From Massilia sp. TS11 (GTDB lineage Bacteria > Pseudomonadota > Gammaproteobacteria > Burkholderiales > Burkholderiaceae_D), in the NCBI RefSeq assembly GCF_022012445.1, contig NZ_JAKLTS010000003.1, positions 248,001 to 312,000 of the forward strand: a stretch of DNA of 64,000 nucleotides, in the 5' to 3' direction. Positions 11,529-20,601 of the stretch are shown here, one piece after another. The position numbers were made by a program, and so were the translations under genes. Below the pieces are notes generated by a model. It had not been told where the DNA came from. It searched no databases and saw nothing but the letters and a program-made list of their open reading frames with translations. Each line of letters begins with the position of its first letter. The first letter of the stretch is position 1.

Positions 11529-14500
11529 GCCAGCCGCTGCACGCCATCGACTTTCCGCTGCATGGCTCGCGCCTGATCGAGGCCAGCGCCGGTACCGGCA
11601 AAACCTGGACCATCGCTGCCCTGTATCTGCGCCTGGTGCTTGGCCATGGCGGCCAACAGGGTTTTGCACGCGCGCTGCGGCCCGGCGAGATTCTGGTGAT
11701 GACCTTTACCCGTGCCGCCACGCGCGAGTTGTCGGACCGGGTGCGTGCGCGCCTGGTGCAGGCGGCCGCCGTGTTCCGTGGCGGCGCCCCGGCCGACGAT
11801 CCCTTCCTGGCCGCGCTGCTGGCCGACTACCAGGGCGAAGCCCAGCGCCTGCAGGCCGCGCACATCCTCGCCACGGCCGCCGAGGCGATGGACGATGCCG
11901 CCGTCTTCACCATCGACGCCTGGTGCCAGCGCATGCTGCGCGAGCACGCCTTTGACTCGGGCAGCCTGTTTGATGAAGAACTGGTCAGCGACGAAAGCGC
12001 CCTGTTCGACGACGCCGCCCACGACTACTGGCGCCAGCAGGTCTATCCGCTGGCCGGCCGCACGCTCGACGTGCTGCGTCGTGTGTGGCCGCATGTGGAG
12101 GCGATGAAGGACGCCGTGCGGCCGCTGTTGTCCCAGCGTGAGCTGCTTCCGGCGCAGGCGGACACGCTGGCCGATACGATTGCGCTGGCCGATGCCACCG
12201 CTCAGGCGACACTGGCGGCCTTGAAGCGGGGCTGGGACAGCCTGGCCCTCGACATGCGCGACTGGATGGATGCGCGCCGCGCCGAAAAGCTGATCGATGG
12301 CGCCAAGCTGCAGGCACGCTATGTCAATGGCTGGTGCGAGAAGCTGCAGGCCTGGGCGGCCGACCCCGAGCTGGTGGAGCCCGACTTGAGCGACACCGCC
12401 TGGAAGCGCCTGAGCGAGGACGGCCTGCGCGAATGCCTGAAGCCGGGCTTCAGCGGCAGCCTGCCGCCCTGGGTGGCTGCGGCCGAAGCGCTGCGCGCCG
12501 GGCTCGATGCGCTCAGTCCCATCGCCCACACCTTGCTGCGCCACGCGGCCGTACATATCGGCGAACGCATGGACGCGCTCAAGCAGCGTGCCGGCCAGTT
12601 TGGCTTCGCCGATATGCTGGTGCGCCTGCGCCGCGCGCTGGAAGGCCCGAACGGCGCGGCCCTGCGCCAGCGCATCGTGGACCAATACCCGGTTGCTCTG
12701 GTCGACGAATTCCAGGATACCTCGCCCGAGCAGTACCGCCTGTTCGATCTGCTGTACCGCATCGAGGACAATCTGCCCGAGCTGGGGATCTTCCTGATCG
12801 GCGATCCCAAGCAGTCGATCTACGCCTTCCGTGGCGCCGACATCCAGCTGTATCTGCGCAGCCGGCGCGCCACGCGCGGCCGCCACTACCAGCTGGGCAC
12901 CAACTACCGCTCCACCAGCGGCATCGTGGAAGCGGTCAACCGCCTGTTCGGCGGCGCCGAGGAGCGCCCCGGCGAGGGCGCCTTCCGCTTCCGGCGCGGC
13001 GGCGAGAATGAACTGCCGTTCGAGCCGGTGGCCGCCGCCGGCCGCAGCGAAGTGCTGGAAACGGGCGAGGGGCCGCTGCCGCCGCTGGACGTGGCCTGCC
13101 TCGCGGTCGACGGTCTGCAGGCCGATCCCGAGCGCGACTGCCTGGCCGCCCACTGCGCCGAGCGCATCGTCGCGCTGCTCAATGACAGCCGCGCGGGCCT
13201 GCGCGACCAGGACGGCTGGCGCCCGCTGCAGGCGGCCGACATCGCCGTGCTGGTGCGCGGCCGCAAAGAGGCGGAGCTGGTGCGGCGTGCGTTGCTGGCG
13301 CGGGGCGTGAAGAGCGTCTACCTGTCCGATAAAGACTCGATCTTCAGCCAGCAGGAGGCGCAGGATATGCTGCGCTGGCTGCGTGCCGTGGCCAACCCGC
13401 TCGACAACGATCTGGCGCGCGCCGCCTTTGCCAGCGCCAGCTGCGCACTGAGTCTGGGCGAACTGGCGCAACTGGTTGACGATGAGCTGCAATGGGAGGC
13501 CCGCCTCGAACAGCTGAAGGCCCTGCACCTCGTCTGGCAGCGCCAGGGCGTGCTGGCCATGCTGCGCCGCTTTATCCATGAACTGGCATTGAGCGCACGC
13601 CTGCTGGCGCGGCCCGATGGCGAGCGCCGCCTGACCAATCTGCTGCACCTGGCCGAGATGCTGCAGCAGGCCAGTATCCAGCTCGATGGCGAGCTGGCCC
13701 TGGTGCGCTGGCTGTCGGAGCAGATCGCGGCGGCCGGGCAGGGCGGCGATGAAGCCGTGCTGCGCCTGGAAAGCGACGCTGCCCTCGTCAAGGTGGTGAC
13801 GGTCCACAAATCCAAGGGTCTCGAATATCCGCTGGTCTTCCTGCCGTTCGCGCATGCCGCGCGCAAGGCCGACAAGCGGCGCACCCCGTTCGTGCTGGTG
13901 CCGGACGCGAACGGGCGGCGCCAGCTGGATCTGATGCGCGGACGCGCTGCCATGCAGCAGGCCGACGAGGACCGCCTAGCCGAAGACCTGCGCCTGATGT
14001 ATGTGGCGCTGACGCGCGCCCGACACTACCTGTGGCTGGGCATGGGGCCGCGCGGCGTGGGCGACTCCGCCATGGCCTGGCTGCTGACCGGGAGCGACGC
14101 TGCCCTGAGTGGCGCCGCCCTGCTGGCCACTTGGCAGGCTTGGGGCGGCGCCCGCGTGCAGCCGCTCGATGAACAGGTCGGCCACACCTGGCTGACGCGC
14201 GGCGAGGCCCTGCCGCCGCTGACCGAGGCATCCAGCTACAACGCCCAATTCGAACGCGACTGGCAGGTCGGCAGCTTCAGTGCGCTGGTGCGCCAGCTGG
14301 TCGCGCCTCCGAGCGAAGCGCGCGCCGCCGTGCTGTTCGACGACGATACTGCCAATGGCGAAGGGCAGGGCGAGGCGCCGTGGCACCGCTTCCCGCGCGG
14401 CGCGGTACCCGGCAATTTCCTGCACGAGCAGCTCGAGTGGATGGCGCAGGAGGGCTTTGCCAGTGCCGACGATGAGGACTTCGCCACCCGACTCACCCAG

Positions 14501-15094
14501 CGCTGCGAGCGCGCCGGCTGGGGCAACCGGGCCGAGGATGCCTGCGCCTGGCTGAAGCGGGTCGCCAGTACGCGCCTGCCGCCGCTCGAGGCCAGCCTCG
14601 GTGACATCGGCAGTGCGCTGCCCGAGATGGAGTTCTGGTTCCCGAGCGAGCGCCTGCGCGCGGCCGAACTGGATGCCGTCTGCCGCCGCCATCTGCTCGA
14701 TGGCATCGCGCGCCCGCCGCTGCCGGAGCGCCAGCTGCACGGTATGCTCAAGGGCTACGCCGACCTGGTGTTCGAGCACGATGGCCGCTACTGGGTGCTC
14801 GACTACAAATCGAATGCGCTCGGCACGCAGGACGCCCACTATCCGCGCGAGGCGCTGGCCGCCGCCATGGCCGAACACCGCTACGACGTGCAGGCTGCGA
14901 TCTACATGCTGGCCCTGCACCGGCTGCTGCAAAGCCGCCTGGGCGCCAGCTACGATCCGGCGCAGCAGCTGGGCGGCGCGGTCTTCCTGTTCCTGCGCGG
15001 GATCGCGCATCCGCAGACCCACGGCTGCTACTGGATCGCGCCCGATCTGGCGCTGCTCGACGCGCTCGATGCCTTGATGGAGGGGAGGGCATGA
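11525..15094 (+). CDS. recB: Exodeoxyribonuclease V beta subunit RecB
   Basis: A 1189-residue UvrD-type helicase fused to a nuclease. Walker A is ASAGTGKTWT near residues 20-29, motif II is VDEFQDTSPEQY near residue 394, and motif VI-like YVALTRARHYLWLG is near residues 828-841. The C-terminal nuclease has Asp1080, Asp1093 and Lys1095 (GYADLVF and LDYKSN), matching the catalytic D-D-K set of RecB. Together with RecC and RecD it forms exonuclease V in the cytoplasm. The ATG overlaps the recC stop (ATGA), and GGAGGAGGG just upstream is a strong ribosome-binding site. An earlier in-frame start inside recC is possible but would add 43 unrelated residues. Confidence 0.96.
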   Translation: MSQPLHAIDFPLHGSRLIEASAGTGKTWTIAALYLRLVLGHGGQQGFARALRPGEILVMTFTRAATRELSDRVRARLVQAAAVFRGGAPADDPFLAALLADYQGEAQRLQAAHILATAAEAMDDAAVFTIDAWCQRMLREHAFDSGSLFDEELVSDESALFDDAAHDYWRQQVYPLAGRTLDVLRRVWPHVEAMKDAVRPLLSQRELLPAQADTLADTIALADATAQATLAALKRGWDSLALDMRDWMDARRAEKLIDGAKLQARYVNGWCEKLQAWAADPELVEPDLSDTAWKRLSEDGLRECLKPGFSGSLPPWVAAAEALRAGLDALSPIAHTLLRHAAVHIGERMDALKQRAGQFGFADMLVRLRRALEGPNGAALRQRIVDQYPVALVDEFQDTSPEQYRLFDLLYRIEDNLPELGIFLIGDPKQSIYAFRGADIQLYLRSRRATRGRHYQLGTNYRSTSGIVEAVNRLFGGAEERPGEGAFRFRRGGENELPFEPVAAAGRSEVLETGEGPLPPLDVACLAVDGLQADPERDCLAAHCAERIVALLNDSRAGLRDQDGWRPLQAADIAVLVRGRKEAELVRRALLARGVKSVYLSDKDSIFSQQEAQDMLRWLRAVANPLDNDLARAAFASASCALSLGELAQLVDDELQWEARLEQLKALHLVWQRQGVLAMLRRFIHELALSARLLARPDGERRLTNLLHLAEMLQQASIQLDGELALVRWLSEQIAAAGQGGDEAVLRLESDAALVKVVTVHKSKGLEYPLVFLPFAHAARKADKRRTPFVLVPDANGRRQLDLMRGRAAMQQADEDRLAEDLRLMYVALTRARHYLWLGMGPRGVGDSAMAWLLTGSDAALSGAALLATWQAWGGARVQPLDEQVGHTWLTRGEALPPLTEASSYNAQFERDWQVGSFSALVRQLVAPPSEARAAVLFDDDTANGEGQGEAPWHRFPRGAVPGNFLHEQLEWMAQEGFASADDEDFATRLTQRCERAGWGNRAEDACAWLKRVASTRLPPLEASLGDIGSALPEMEFWFPSERLRAAELDAVCRRHLLDGIARPPLPERQLHGMLKGYADLVFEHDGRYWVLDYKSNALGTQDAHYPREALAAAMAEHRYDVQAAIYMLALHRLLQSRLGASYDPAQQLGGAVFLFLRGIAHPQTHGCYWIAPDLALLDALDALMEGRA

Positions 15095-17037
15095 AGCCTG
15101 AAGATCTGAATGCCTTCTGGGCGCACGCCGATGCCTGCGTCAGCGCCGGCGAGCTGCGCGCGCTCGGCCCGGCGTTCGCCCGCTTTATCGACGAACTCTC
15201 GCCCTTGAGCGGTCCGGCCCTGCTGGCGGTGCTGCTGCTGTCGGAACTGGAAGGCCAGGGGCACTCCTGCCTGGACCTGGAACAGCTGGCGCCCGACCCC
15301 GCCGCGCTGCTCGACTGGCCGCGCGAGCGCTGGCAGACGCTGGTGGCGCCGCTGGGGCCTTTGCCGCGCCAGGCCAAGGGCTGGCGCGAGCAGCTCGCCG
15401 GCGTGGCCAGCGTGTGGCGGCCCGGCGAGATGGACTTCGGCCAGCCGCTGGTGCTCGATGGCGCACGCCTCTACCTGCGCCGCTACTACCGCGACGAGAC
15501 TCTGGTGGCGGCCACCGTGCGCCAGCGCGCCACCAGCGCCAGCGCGGTCGATATGCAGGCGGCCAGTACCTGGCTCGGTCGCCTGTTCGGGCAGGACCGG
15601 CGCGCCCATGCGGGGCCGGACTGGCAGAAGATCGCCTGCGCGGTGGCGCTGCGCGCGCGTCTGTCTGTCATCACGGGCGGCCCCGGTACCGGCAAAACCT
15701 ATACGGTGGCACGCCTGTTGGCCCTGTTGTTCGCGCTGGCGCCGGACCCGATGCGCTTGCGCGTGGCCCTGGCCGCGCCGACCGGCAAGGCGGCCGCGCG
15801 CCTGAAGCAGTCGATCGACAAGGCCCTGCTGGACTTGAACGAACGGCTCGACACCCAGCTCGATCTGGCCGCGCTGGTAACGCGCATGGGACCAGCGCGC
15901 ACCCTGCATAGCCTGCTGGGTGCGCGCCCCGACACGCGCGCCTTTGCCCACCACGCCGGCCGGCCGCTCGACGTCGACGTGCTGATCGTCGATGAAGCGT
16001 CGATGGTGCACCTGGAGATGATGGCGGCCCTGCTGGCGGCGCTGCCGCCGACGGCCAGCCTGATTCTGCTGGGTGACAAGGACCAATTGGCCTCGGTGGA
16101 AGCGGGCGCCGTGCTGGGCGACCTGTGCGCCGAGGCCCAGGCTGGCGGCTTTGATGCGCGCACCTGCGACTACGTCGCCGAGGCCAGTGGCGAGACGATT
16201 CCCGAGGCTTTCCGCGGCAGCGCCGGCCCACTGGCGCAGCAGACGGTGATGTTGCGCGAGAGCCGCCGTTTCGGCGGTCCGATTGGTCAACTGGCGCTGG
16301 CCGTGAATGCGGGCGAGCGAAGCCAGGCCGAATCGATCCTGCGCAGCAGCGCGCCCGATCTGCATTGGATCGCGCAGGCCCAGCCCAGCCAGGTGCTGCC
16401 GCTGGCCATCGGCGGACGTGAGGATGCGCCAGGCGGCTATGGCAGTTATCTGCAGCTGATTCAGGCTGGCCCGGGCGGCCAGCCGCACGAAGACTGGGTA
16501 CGCGCCGTGCTGCGTGCGTTTGAAGGCTTTCGCATCCTGTGCGCGCTGCGCGAAGGCGAGTGGGGCGTCAGTGGCCTGAATGCCGCCATCGAACAGCGCC
16601 TCGAAGGCTTGGGCCTGATCAGCAAACGCGGCGAATGGTATCCGGGACGCCCGGTGATGGTCACGCGGAACGACTATGCGAGCGGCGTCTTTAACGGCGA
16701 CATCGGCATCGTGCTGCCGGACCCGCAGCGGCGCAGCAGCATGCGCGTCTACTTCCTCGAAGGCGATGCGGTGCGCTCGGTGCTGGCCACGCGCCTGGCC
16801 CACGTCGAAACGGCTTACGCCATGACGGTCCACAAATCACAGGGTTCGGAATTCGCGCACACGGTGCTGGTGCTGCCGCGCGAGCGCGCGGCCATGATGG
16901 CGCGGGAACTGGTCTACACGGGGATCACGCGGGCGCGCACCCACTTCACGCTGGTCAGCGGCGCGCCCGAGGTGCTGGGCGAAGCGATCGCCCAGCGTAC
17001 CCAGCGCGCTAGCGGCCTGCGCGCGCGTCTGGCCTGA
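15091..17037 (+). CDS. recD: Exodeoxyribonuclease V alpha subunit RecD
   Basis: A 648-residue SF1 helicase, slightly longer than E. coli RecD (608). Walker A is GGPGTGKT at residues 196-203; motif II VDEASMVHLEM and motif III LLGDKDQLASVEAGAVLGDL follow; motif VI-like VYTGITRARTHFTL is near the end, preceded by AYAMTVHKSQGSEF. RecD is the 5'-3' motor and regulator of the RecBCD nuclease. Its ATG overlaps the recB stop (ATGA at 15091-15094), with GGAGGG just before. The order recC-recB-recD without an intervening ptrA is the usual betaproteobacterial arrangement. It converges on the PBP7 gene one base after its stop. Confidence 0.96.
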   Translation: MKPEDLNAFWAHADACVSAGELRALGPAFARFIDELSPLSGPALLAVLLLSELEGQGHSCLDLEQLAPDPAALLDWPRERWQTLVAPLGPLPRQAKGWREQLAGVASVWRPGEMDFGQPLVLDGARLYLRRYYRDETLVAATVRQRATSASAVDMQAASTWLGRLFGQDRRAHAGPDWQKIACAVALRARLSVITGGPGTGKTYTVARLLALLFALAPDPMRLRVALAAPTGKAAARLKQSIDKALLDLNERLDTQLDLAALVTRMGPARTLHSLLGARPDTRAFAHHAGRPLDVDVLIVDEASMVHLEMMAALLAALPPTASLILLGDKDQLASVEAGAVLGDLCAEAQAGGFDARTCDYVAEASGETIPEAFRGSAGPLAQQTVMLRESRRFGGPIGQLALAVNAGERSQAESILRSSAPDLHWIAQAQPSQVLPLAIGGREDAPGGYGSYLQLIQAGPGGQPHEDWVRAVLRAFEGFRILCALREGEWGVSGLNAAIEQRLEGLGLISKRGEWYPGRPVMVTRNDYASGVFNGDIGIVLPDPQRRSSMRVYFLEGDAVRSVLATRLAHVETAYAMTVHKSQGSEFAHTVLVLPRERAAMMARELVYTGITRARTHFTLVSGAPEVLGEAIAQRTQRASGLRARLA

Positions 17038-17038
17038 A

Positions 17039-17923
17039 TCAGGCGTTACGCGCTTTGGTCTTGTTGGCGGCCAGCGCGCGCTTGCGGGCTTTGGGCGGAT
17101 TGGCCTTGGCCTTGGCGGCTACCGGGGCTTCATTCCCGGCCAGCAGACGGCGGATGTTGAGTGCATCGGCCATGCGGGCCGAGTTGGCCTTGGCGTTGAG
17201 CAGCACCACGGTCGCGTAGCGGCCGGCGGCCTTGACGCGCATGATCAGGCAGCGCCCGGCTTCTTCGGTGTAGCCGGTTTTCGACAGGCCGATGTCCCAG
17301 CCCTTGGCGCCGACCAGACGGTTGGTGTTGTGGTACTCGCGTTTGCGGCCTTTCATGGTCAGCACTTCGCGCGTGTCAGTGGTGATGCGGCGGATATCCG
17401 GATAATTGGCGGCGGCATCGGCCATCTTGGCCAGGTCCACGGCCGTCGATTTGTTCTCGGGCGAGAGGCCGGTCGGCTCGGCGATCACGGTCTGGGTCAT
17501 GCCCAGGGTGCGCGCCTTGGCGCTGACGGCGCGGCGGAAGGCGTCCATGCCGCCCGGGTAGGTGCGGCCGAGCGCGTGGGCGGCGCGGTTATCGGAGGAC
17601 ATCAGCGCCAGCTGCAGGGCTTCGCCGCGCGTCATGGTGGCGCCCACCGGCACGTGCGAGGCGCTGTGCTTGAGCGTGTCCACGTCGTCGTTGTCGATGG
17701 TGATGGTATCGTCGAGACTCTGTTTGGCGTCGAGCACGACCATCGCCGTCATCAGCTTGGTCAGCGAGGCGATGGGCACGACGTCGGAGGCGTTCTTTTC
17801 GAGCAGGACTTTGCCGGTCCCGTCTTCGACCACCAGCACCGAGGCCGACTTCAGCGGCACGTTGGCGGCCATGGCCCCGGAGGCCAGGCTCAGACAAAGT
17901 ACGGCGAGAATGCGTTTGATCAT
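17039..17923 (-). CDS. pbpG: D-alanyl-D-alanine endopeptidase, PBP7 type
   Basis: A 294-residue S11-family penicillin-binding protein with a Sec signal peptide (cleavage near AMAA). The active-site triad is complete: Ser53-Leu-Thr-Lys56, Ser110-Asp111-Asn112 and Lys215-Thr216-Gly217. The whole protein resembles E. coli PbpG, which cuts D-Ala-meso-DAP crosslinks in peptidoglycan rather than the terminal D-Ala. The C-terminal 30 residues are very Lys/Ala/Arg-rich (AAKAKANPPKARKRALAANK), which may bind the wall or membrane. It lacks the amphipathic anchor of PBP5/6. Convergent with recD and divergent from the acetyltransferase gene. Confidence 0.88.
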   Translation of the reverse strand: MIKRILAVLCLSLASGAMAANVPLKSASVLVVEDGTGKVLLEKNASDVVPIASLTKLMTAMVVLDAKQSLDDTITIDNDDVDTLKHSASHVPVGATMTRGEALQLALMSSDNRAAHALGRTYPGGMDAFRRAVSAKARTLGMTQTVIAEPTGLSPENKSTAVDLAKMADAAANYPDIRRITTDTREVLTMKGRKREYHNTNRLVGAKGWDIGLSKTGYTEEAGRCLIMRVKAAGRYATVVLLNAKANSARMADALNIRRLLAGNEAPVAAKAKANPPKARKRALAANKTKARNA

Positions 17924-17990
17924 AGTGTTTAGCTGGCAAGCAATATTTCAGCCGGGACGATATCATGAAGCAACATGCGCGTCTATGCTA

Positions 17991-18020
17991 TTGTGGCGTT
18001 GCGTATGCATGCACTAGAAT
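17991..18020 (+). promoter_or_regulatory. Candidate sigma70 promoter of the acetyltransferase gene
   Basis: TTGTGG at 17991-17996 and TAGAAT at 18015-18020 are separated by 18 bases, inside the 125-base divergent region between the PBP7 gene and the acetyltransferase. The match is moderate, and this is inferred from sequence only. Confidence 0.35.
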
Positions 18021-18048
18021 GCGCAGCATTATTTGAAACCTAAAGTAG

Positions 18049-18582
18049 ATGAATAGCCCCATCCTGGTCCGTCCCGCCGCACCACAAGACGCCGCCGCCG
18101 CCTGCCTTGTCCTGCGCCGTTCCATCCTGGAATTGTGCGTGCGCGACCACCAGCACGATCCGGCCTTGCTCGAGAACTGGCTCGGCAACAAGGAACCGGC
18201 CACGGTGGCGGCCTGGTTCAGCTCATCGGCCAATTACTGCGTGGTGGCCGAACGCGATGGCCAGGTGGTCGGCGTGTCGCTGATGACCCTGGCCGGTAAG
18301 CTCTCCCTCTGCTATGTCCTGCCCGAGGCCCTGCACAGCGGGGTGGGCAAGGCCATGCTGAGCCATCTCGAAGCCAAGGCGCGCGAACTGGGCATCGGCA
18401 TCATCCGCATGCACTGCACGGCCAGCGCGCTCGACTTCTTCACGCGCCATGGCTATATCGCCGCCGGGCGCGAGAAAGCCTGCTTCGGCCTCGACACGGA
18501 CTTCCTCTGGAAGAAACTGAACGCCGTCGAGGGCGACTGTAGCAAGGCCGGTCAGCGTTTCTGTCCTTGCAGTCCGCCTTAG
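18049..18582 (+). CDS. GNAT family N-acetyltransferase
   Basis: A 177-residue protein with the GNAT fold: an N-terminal ILVRPAAPQDAAAA strand-helix, the central VVAERDGQVVGVSLM strands, the acetyl-CoA loop SGVGKAMLSHLEAKARELG (about residues 97-115), and a terminal FFTRHGYIAAG motif. It should transfer an acetyl group from acetyl-CoA to an amine in the cytoplasm; the substrate is unknown. The last 20 residues (SKAGQRFCPCSPP) look non-conserved. It stands alone between a divergent PBP7 gene and a DUF882 gene 19 bases downstream. Confidence 0.82.
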   Translation: MNSPILVRPAAPQDAAAACLVLRRSILELCVRDHQHDPALLENWLGNKEPATVAAWFSSSANYCVVAERDGQVVGVSLMTLAGKLSLCYVLPEALHSGVGKAMLSHLEAKARELGIGIIRMHCTASALDFFTRHGYIAAGREKACFGLDTDFLWKKLNAVEGDCSKAGQRFCPCSPP

Positions 18583-18601
18583 CGCACTGTAAAGTTTAGA
18601 A

Positions 18602-19312
18602 ATGGCATCACGACGCGATTTTCTCCATTCCACTGCAGTGACGGGCGCCCTGGCCCTGATCGGCGCGCCCCTCGTGGGTTGCGGCTCGGCTCAGGCGCGC
18701 CAGAGTAATATTCAGCGCGTGGCCGCCACGCGCGCCACCGGCAAGGCGGCCAACAGCAGCGCCGATCTGCCGCAGACGGGCGGGCCGAATGCTGCGCCCG
18801 ACATCTTTGACGCCCAGGGCCTCGATCTGGAATTCTGGCTGCGTCCGCGCACCCTGAATGTCGTGCGCCCGGCCTCGGGCGAAAAGGCGCGCGTGCTGTA
18901 CTGGAAGGACGGCGAGATCATTCCTTCCGCCTACGAACAGCTGTGCCACCTGATGCGCGATGTGAACGGGCGCGAAACCGTGCCGATCGATCCGAAATTG
19001 TTCGAGACCCTGTGGGGCACCCAGGCCTTCATCGCCCGCTTCGGGCTCGAGCAGCCGCTCGAAATCCTGTCGGGCTACCGCACCCCGGCCTCGAACGCCA
19101 AGTTGATCGAAGACGGCGTGCCGGCCGCGCGCAAGTCCCTGCACATGGAGGGCAGGGCGGCCGATATCCGTGTGCCGAATCTGAATCCCGAAATTCTGGG
19201 CGGCCTGATCCGCTCGTTCCGCCAGGGCGGCGTCGGTTTCTACTACCGCGCCAGCAACAATGGCGGCTGGATCCACGCCGACACCGGCCTGCAGCGCGTC
19301 TGGAAGGGTTGA
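18602..19312 (+). CDS. Tat-exported DUF882 (YcbK-like) M15-type protein
   Basis: A 236-residue protein starting with a twin-arginine signal (SRRDFLHSTAV). A lipobox-like LVGC occurs at the end of the signal hydrophobic stretch, so it may be a Tat-exported lipoprotein. The mature C-terminal domain (about 115-236) has the M15/YcbK zinc-peptidase motifs SGYRTPASNAKL, HMEGRAADIRVP and a final GWIHADTG with the last His. These support zinc ligands and a D,D-carboxypeptidase-like or peptidoglycan-binding role in the envelope. It directly precedes a small unknown gene whose GTG start abuts this stop codon. Confidence 0.85.
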   Translation: MASRRDFLHSTAVTGALALIGAPLVGCGSAQARQSNIQRVAATRATGKAANSSADLPQTGGPNAAPDIFDAQGLDLEFWLRPRTLNVVRPASGEKARVLYWKDGEIIPSAYEQLCHLMRDVNGRETVPIDPKLFETLWGTQAFIARFGLEQPLEILSGYRTPASNAKLIEDGVPAARKSLHMEGRAADIRVPNLNPEILGGLIRSFRQGGVGFYYRASNNGGWIHADTGLQRVWKG

Positions 19313-19714
19313 GTGGACGCCCCCCGTTTCAAGCCGGTCCCGTGGACCGAACTGGCTACGCCTGCCGATGTCGAACTCTGGATCGACGCCCATAACCGCA
19401 GCCTGCAGGAGCATATCCGCCCGAACGAGAGCGGCTATGGCGTCTGCTTCATGCTGGCGCCCGGCGGCTGCCTGTACCTGCACACCACCCAGGATGGCGC
19501 GATCCTGCTCGACGTCGACGAAGAGGCCGACTGGGTCACGCCCCTGATCGCGGCCGCCACCGGTGCCACGCCGCCCAAGGGCCGGCTCTGGGTGCTGCCC
19601 GACGATAAGCTCGTGCAGCTCGTGTTTGGCCTCAATACCCTGGTCGATGCCACCATCCTCGTGGTCGGCCACGATTTCGGCAGCAAGCTGGCGCGCCATT
19701 CCCGGCCGTACTGA
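19313..19714 (+). CDS. Conserved-looking hypothetical protein
   Basis: A 133-residue protein that I do not recognise. It starts with GTG at 19313, immediately after the TGA of the DUF882 gene, so the pair is probably translationally coupled. The composition is that of a small soluble cytoplasmic protein: no signal peptide, no membrane segment, acidic, with a repeated strand-turn pattern (GYGVCFMLAPGGCLYLHTTQDGA) and a C-terminal GLNTLVDATILVVGHDFG. Base and codon use match the neighbours, which supports a real gene. Confidence 0.65.
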   Translation: MDAPRFKPVPWTELATPADVELWIDAHNRSLQEHIRPNESGYGVCFMLAPGGCLYLHTTQDGAILLDVDEEADWVTPLIAAATGATPPKGRLWVLPDDKLVQLVFGLNTLVDATILVVGHDFGSKLARHSRPY

Positions 19715-19812
19715 GCGGATATCCTGCAGTTATCGGCAGCCGAATTCCCTAGGCAGGCGCGCCGGTTTTCAGTTATAAATCGGGTTCCCTGTTGCTGAGA
19801 CTTTCCACCTCC

Positions 19813-20598
19813 ATGATCGATCGATTCCGTCGTCACGCGCTGCTGGCCCTGCTGGCGGCCGCTTGTACTCTGCCGGTTGCGGCTGCCGACCTGCTGGCCG
19901 CTGTCAAGGCGCGCGGCACCTTGCGCATTGCGATGGAGGGCACCTATCCGCCTTTCAATTTCAAGGACCCGAAGACGGGCGAGCTGACCGGCTATGACGT
20001 CGATGTGGCGCGCCTGCTGGCGCAGCGCCTCGGCCTCAAGCCCGAGTTCATCACGACCGAATGGACTGGCATCCTGGCCGGCCTGCAGGCAGGCAAGTAC
20101 GATGTGATCATCAGCCAGGTGAATGTGACGCCGCAGCGCGCCCAGGCCTTCGATTTTTCTGACGCTTACATTTATTCGAGCCCGCAGCTGCTGCTGCGCC
20201 GCGACGACAAGGCCGCCTACACCTCGCTCAACGACCTGAAGGGCAAGAAGCTCGGCGTGGGCCAGGGTTCGGTCTTCGAGCAGCAGGCCAAGACGGTGGC
20301 CGGCATCAATATCAAGAGCTACCCGGCCGCGCCCGAGAACATGGCCGACCTGGCCGCCGGCCGCATCGATGCCGCCCTCAACGACAGCCTGCTCGTCGCC
20401 TATCTGGTCAAGACCTCGCCCCTGCCGATCAAGGCCGGTGCGCGCGTCGGCAAGGCCGAGAGCCTGGCCATGCCGGTCAAGAAGGGCAATCCGGAGTTTC
20501 TGGCCGCGCTCAACAAGGCCCTGGCCGAGATCCGCGCCGATGGCAGCCTGAAGAACGTCTCGCTGAAGTGGTTCGGCACCGACGTCAGCAAGCCCTGA
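19813..20598 (+). CDS. Amino-acid ABC transporter substrate-binding protein
   Basis: A 261-residue family-3 solute-binding protein with a Sec signal peptide ending near LPVAAA. Characteristic segments are GTLRIAMEGTYPPFNFKDPKTGELTGYDVDVA near the N-terminus, DVIISQVNVTPQRAQAFDFSDAY in the middle and LKGKKLGVGQGSVFEQQ in the second lobe. It resembles cystine-binding TcyJ/FliY proteins. It works in the periplasm with the permease encoded 3 bases downstream. The ATG at 19813 is preferred because the signal peptide starts there (MIDRFRRH); a TTG 21 bases earlier is possible. No ATP-binding gene follows. Confidence 0.87.
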   Translation: MIDRFRRHALLALLAAACTLPVAAADLLAAVKARGTLRIAMEGTYPPFNFKDPKTGELTGYDVDVARLLAQRLGLKPEFITTEWTGILAGLQAGKYDVIISQVNVTPQRAQAFDFSDAYIYSSPQLLLRRDDKAAYTSLNDLKGKKLGVGQGSVFEQQAKTVAGINIKSYPAAPENMADLAAGRIDAALNDSLLVAYLVKTSPLPIKAGARVGKAESLAMPVKKGNPEFLAALNKALAEIRADGSLKNVSLKWFGTDVSKP

Positions 20599-20601
20599 GC
20601 G

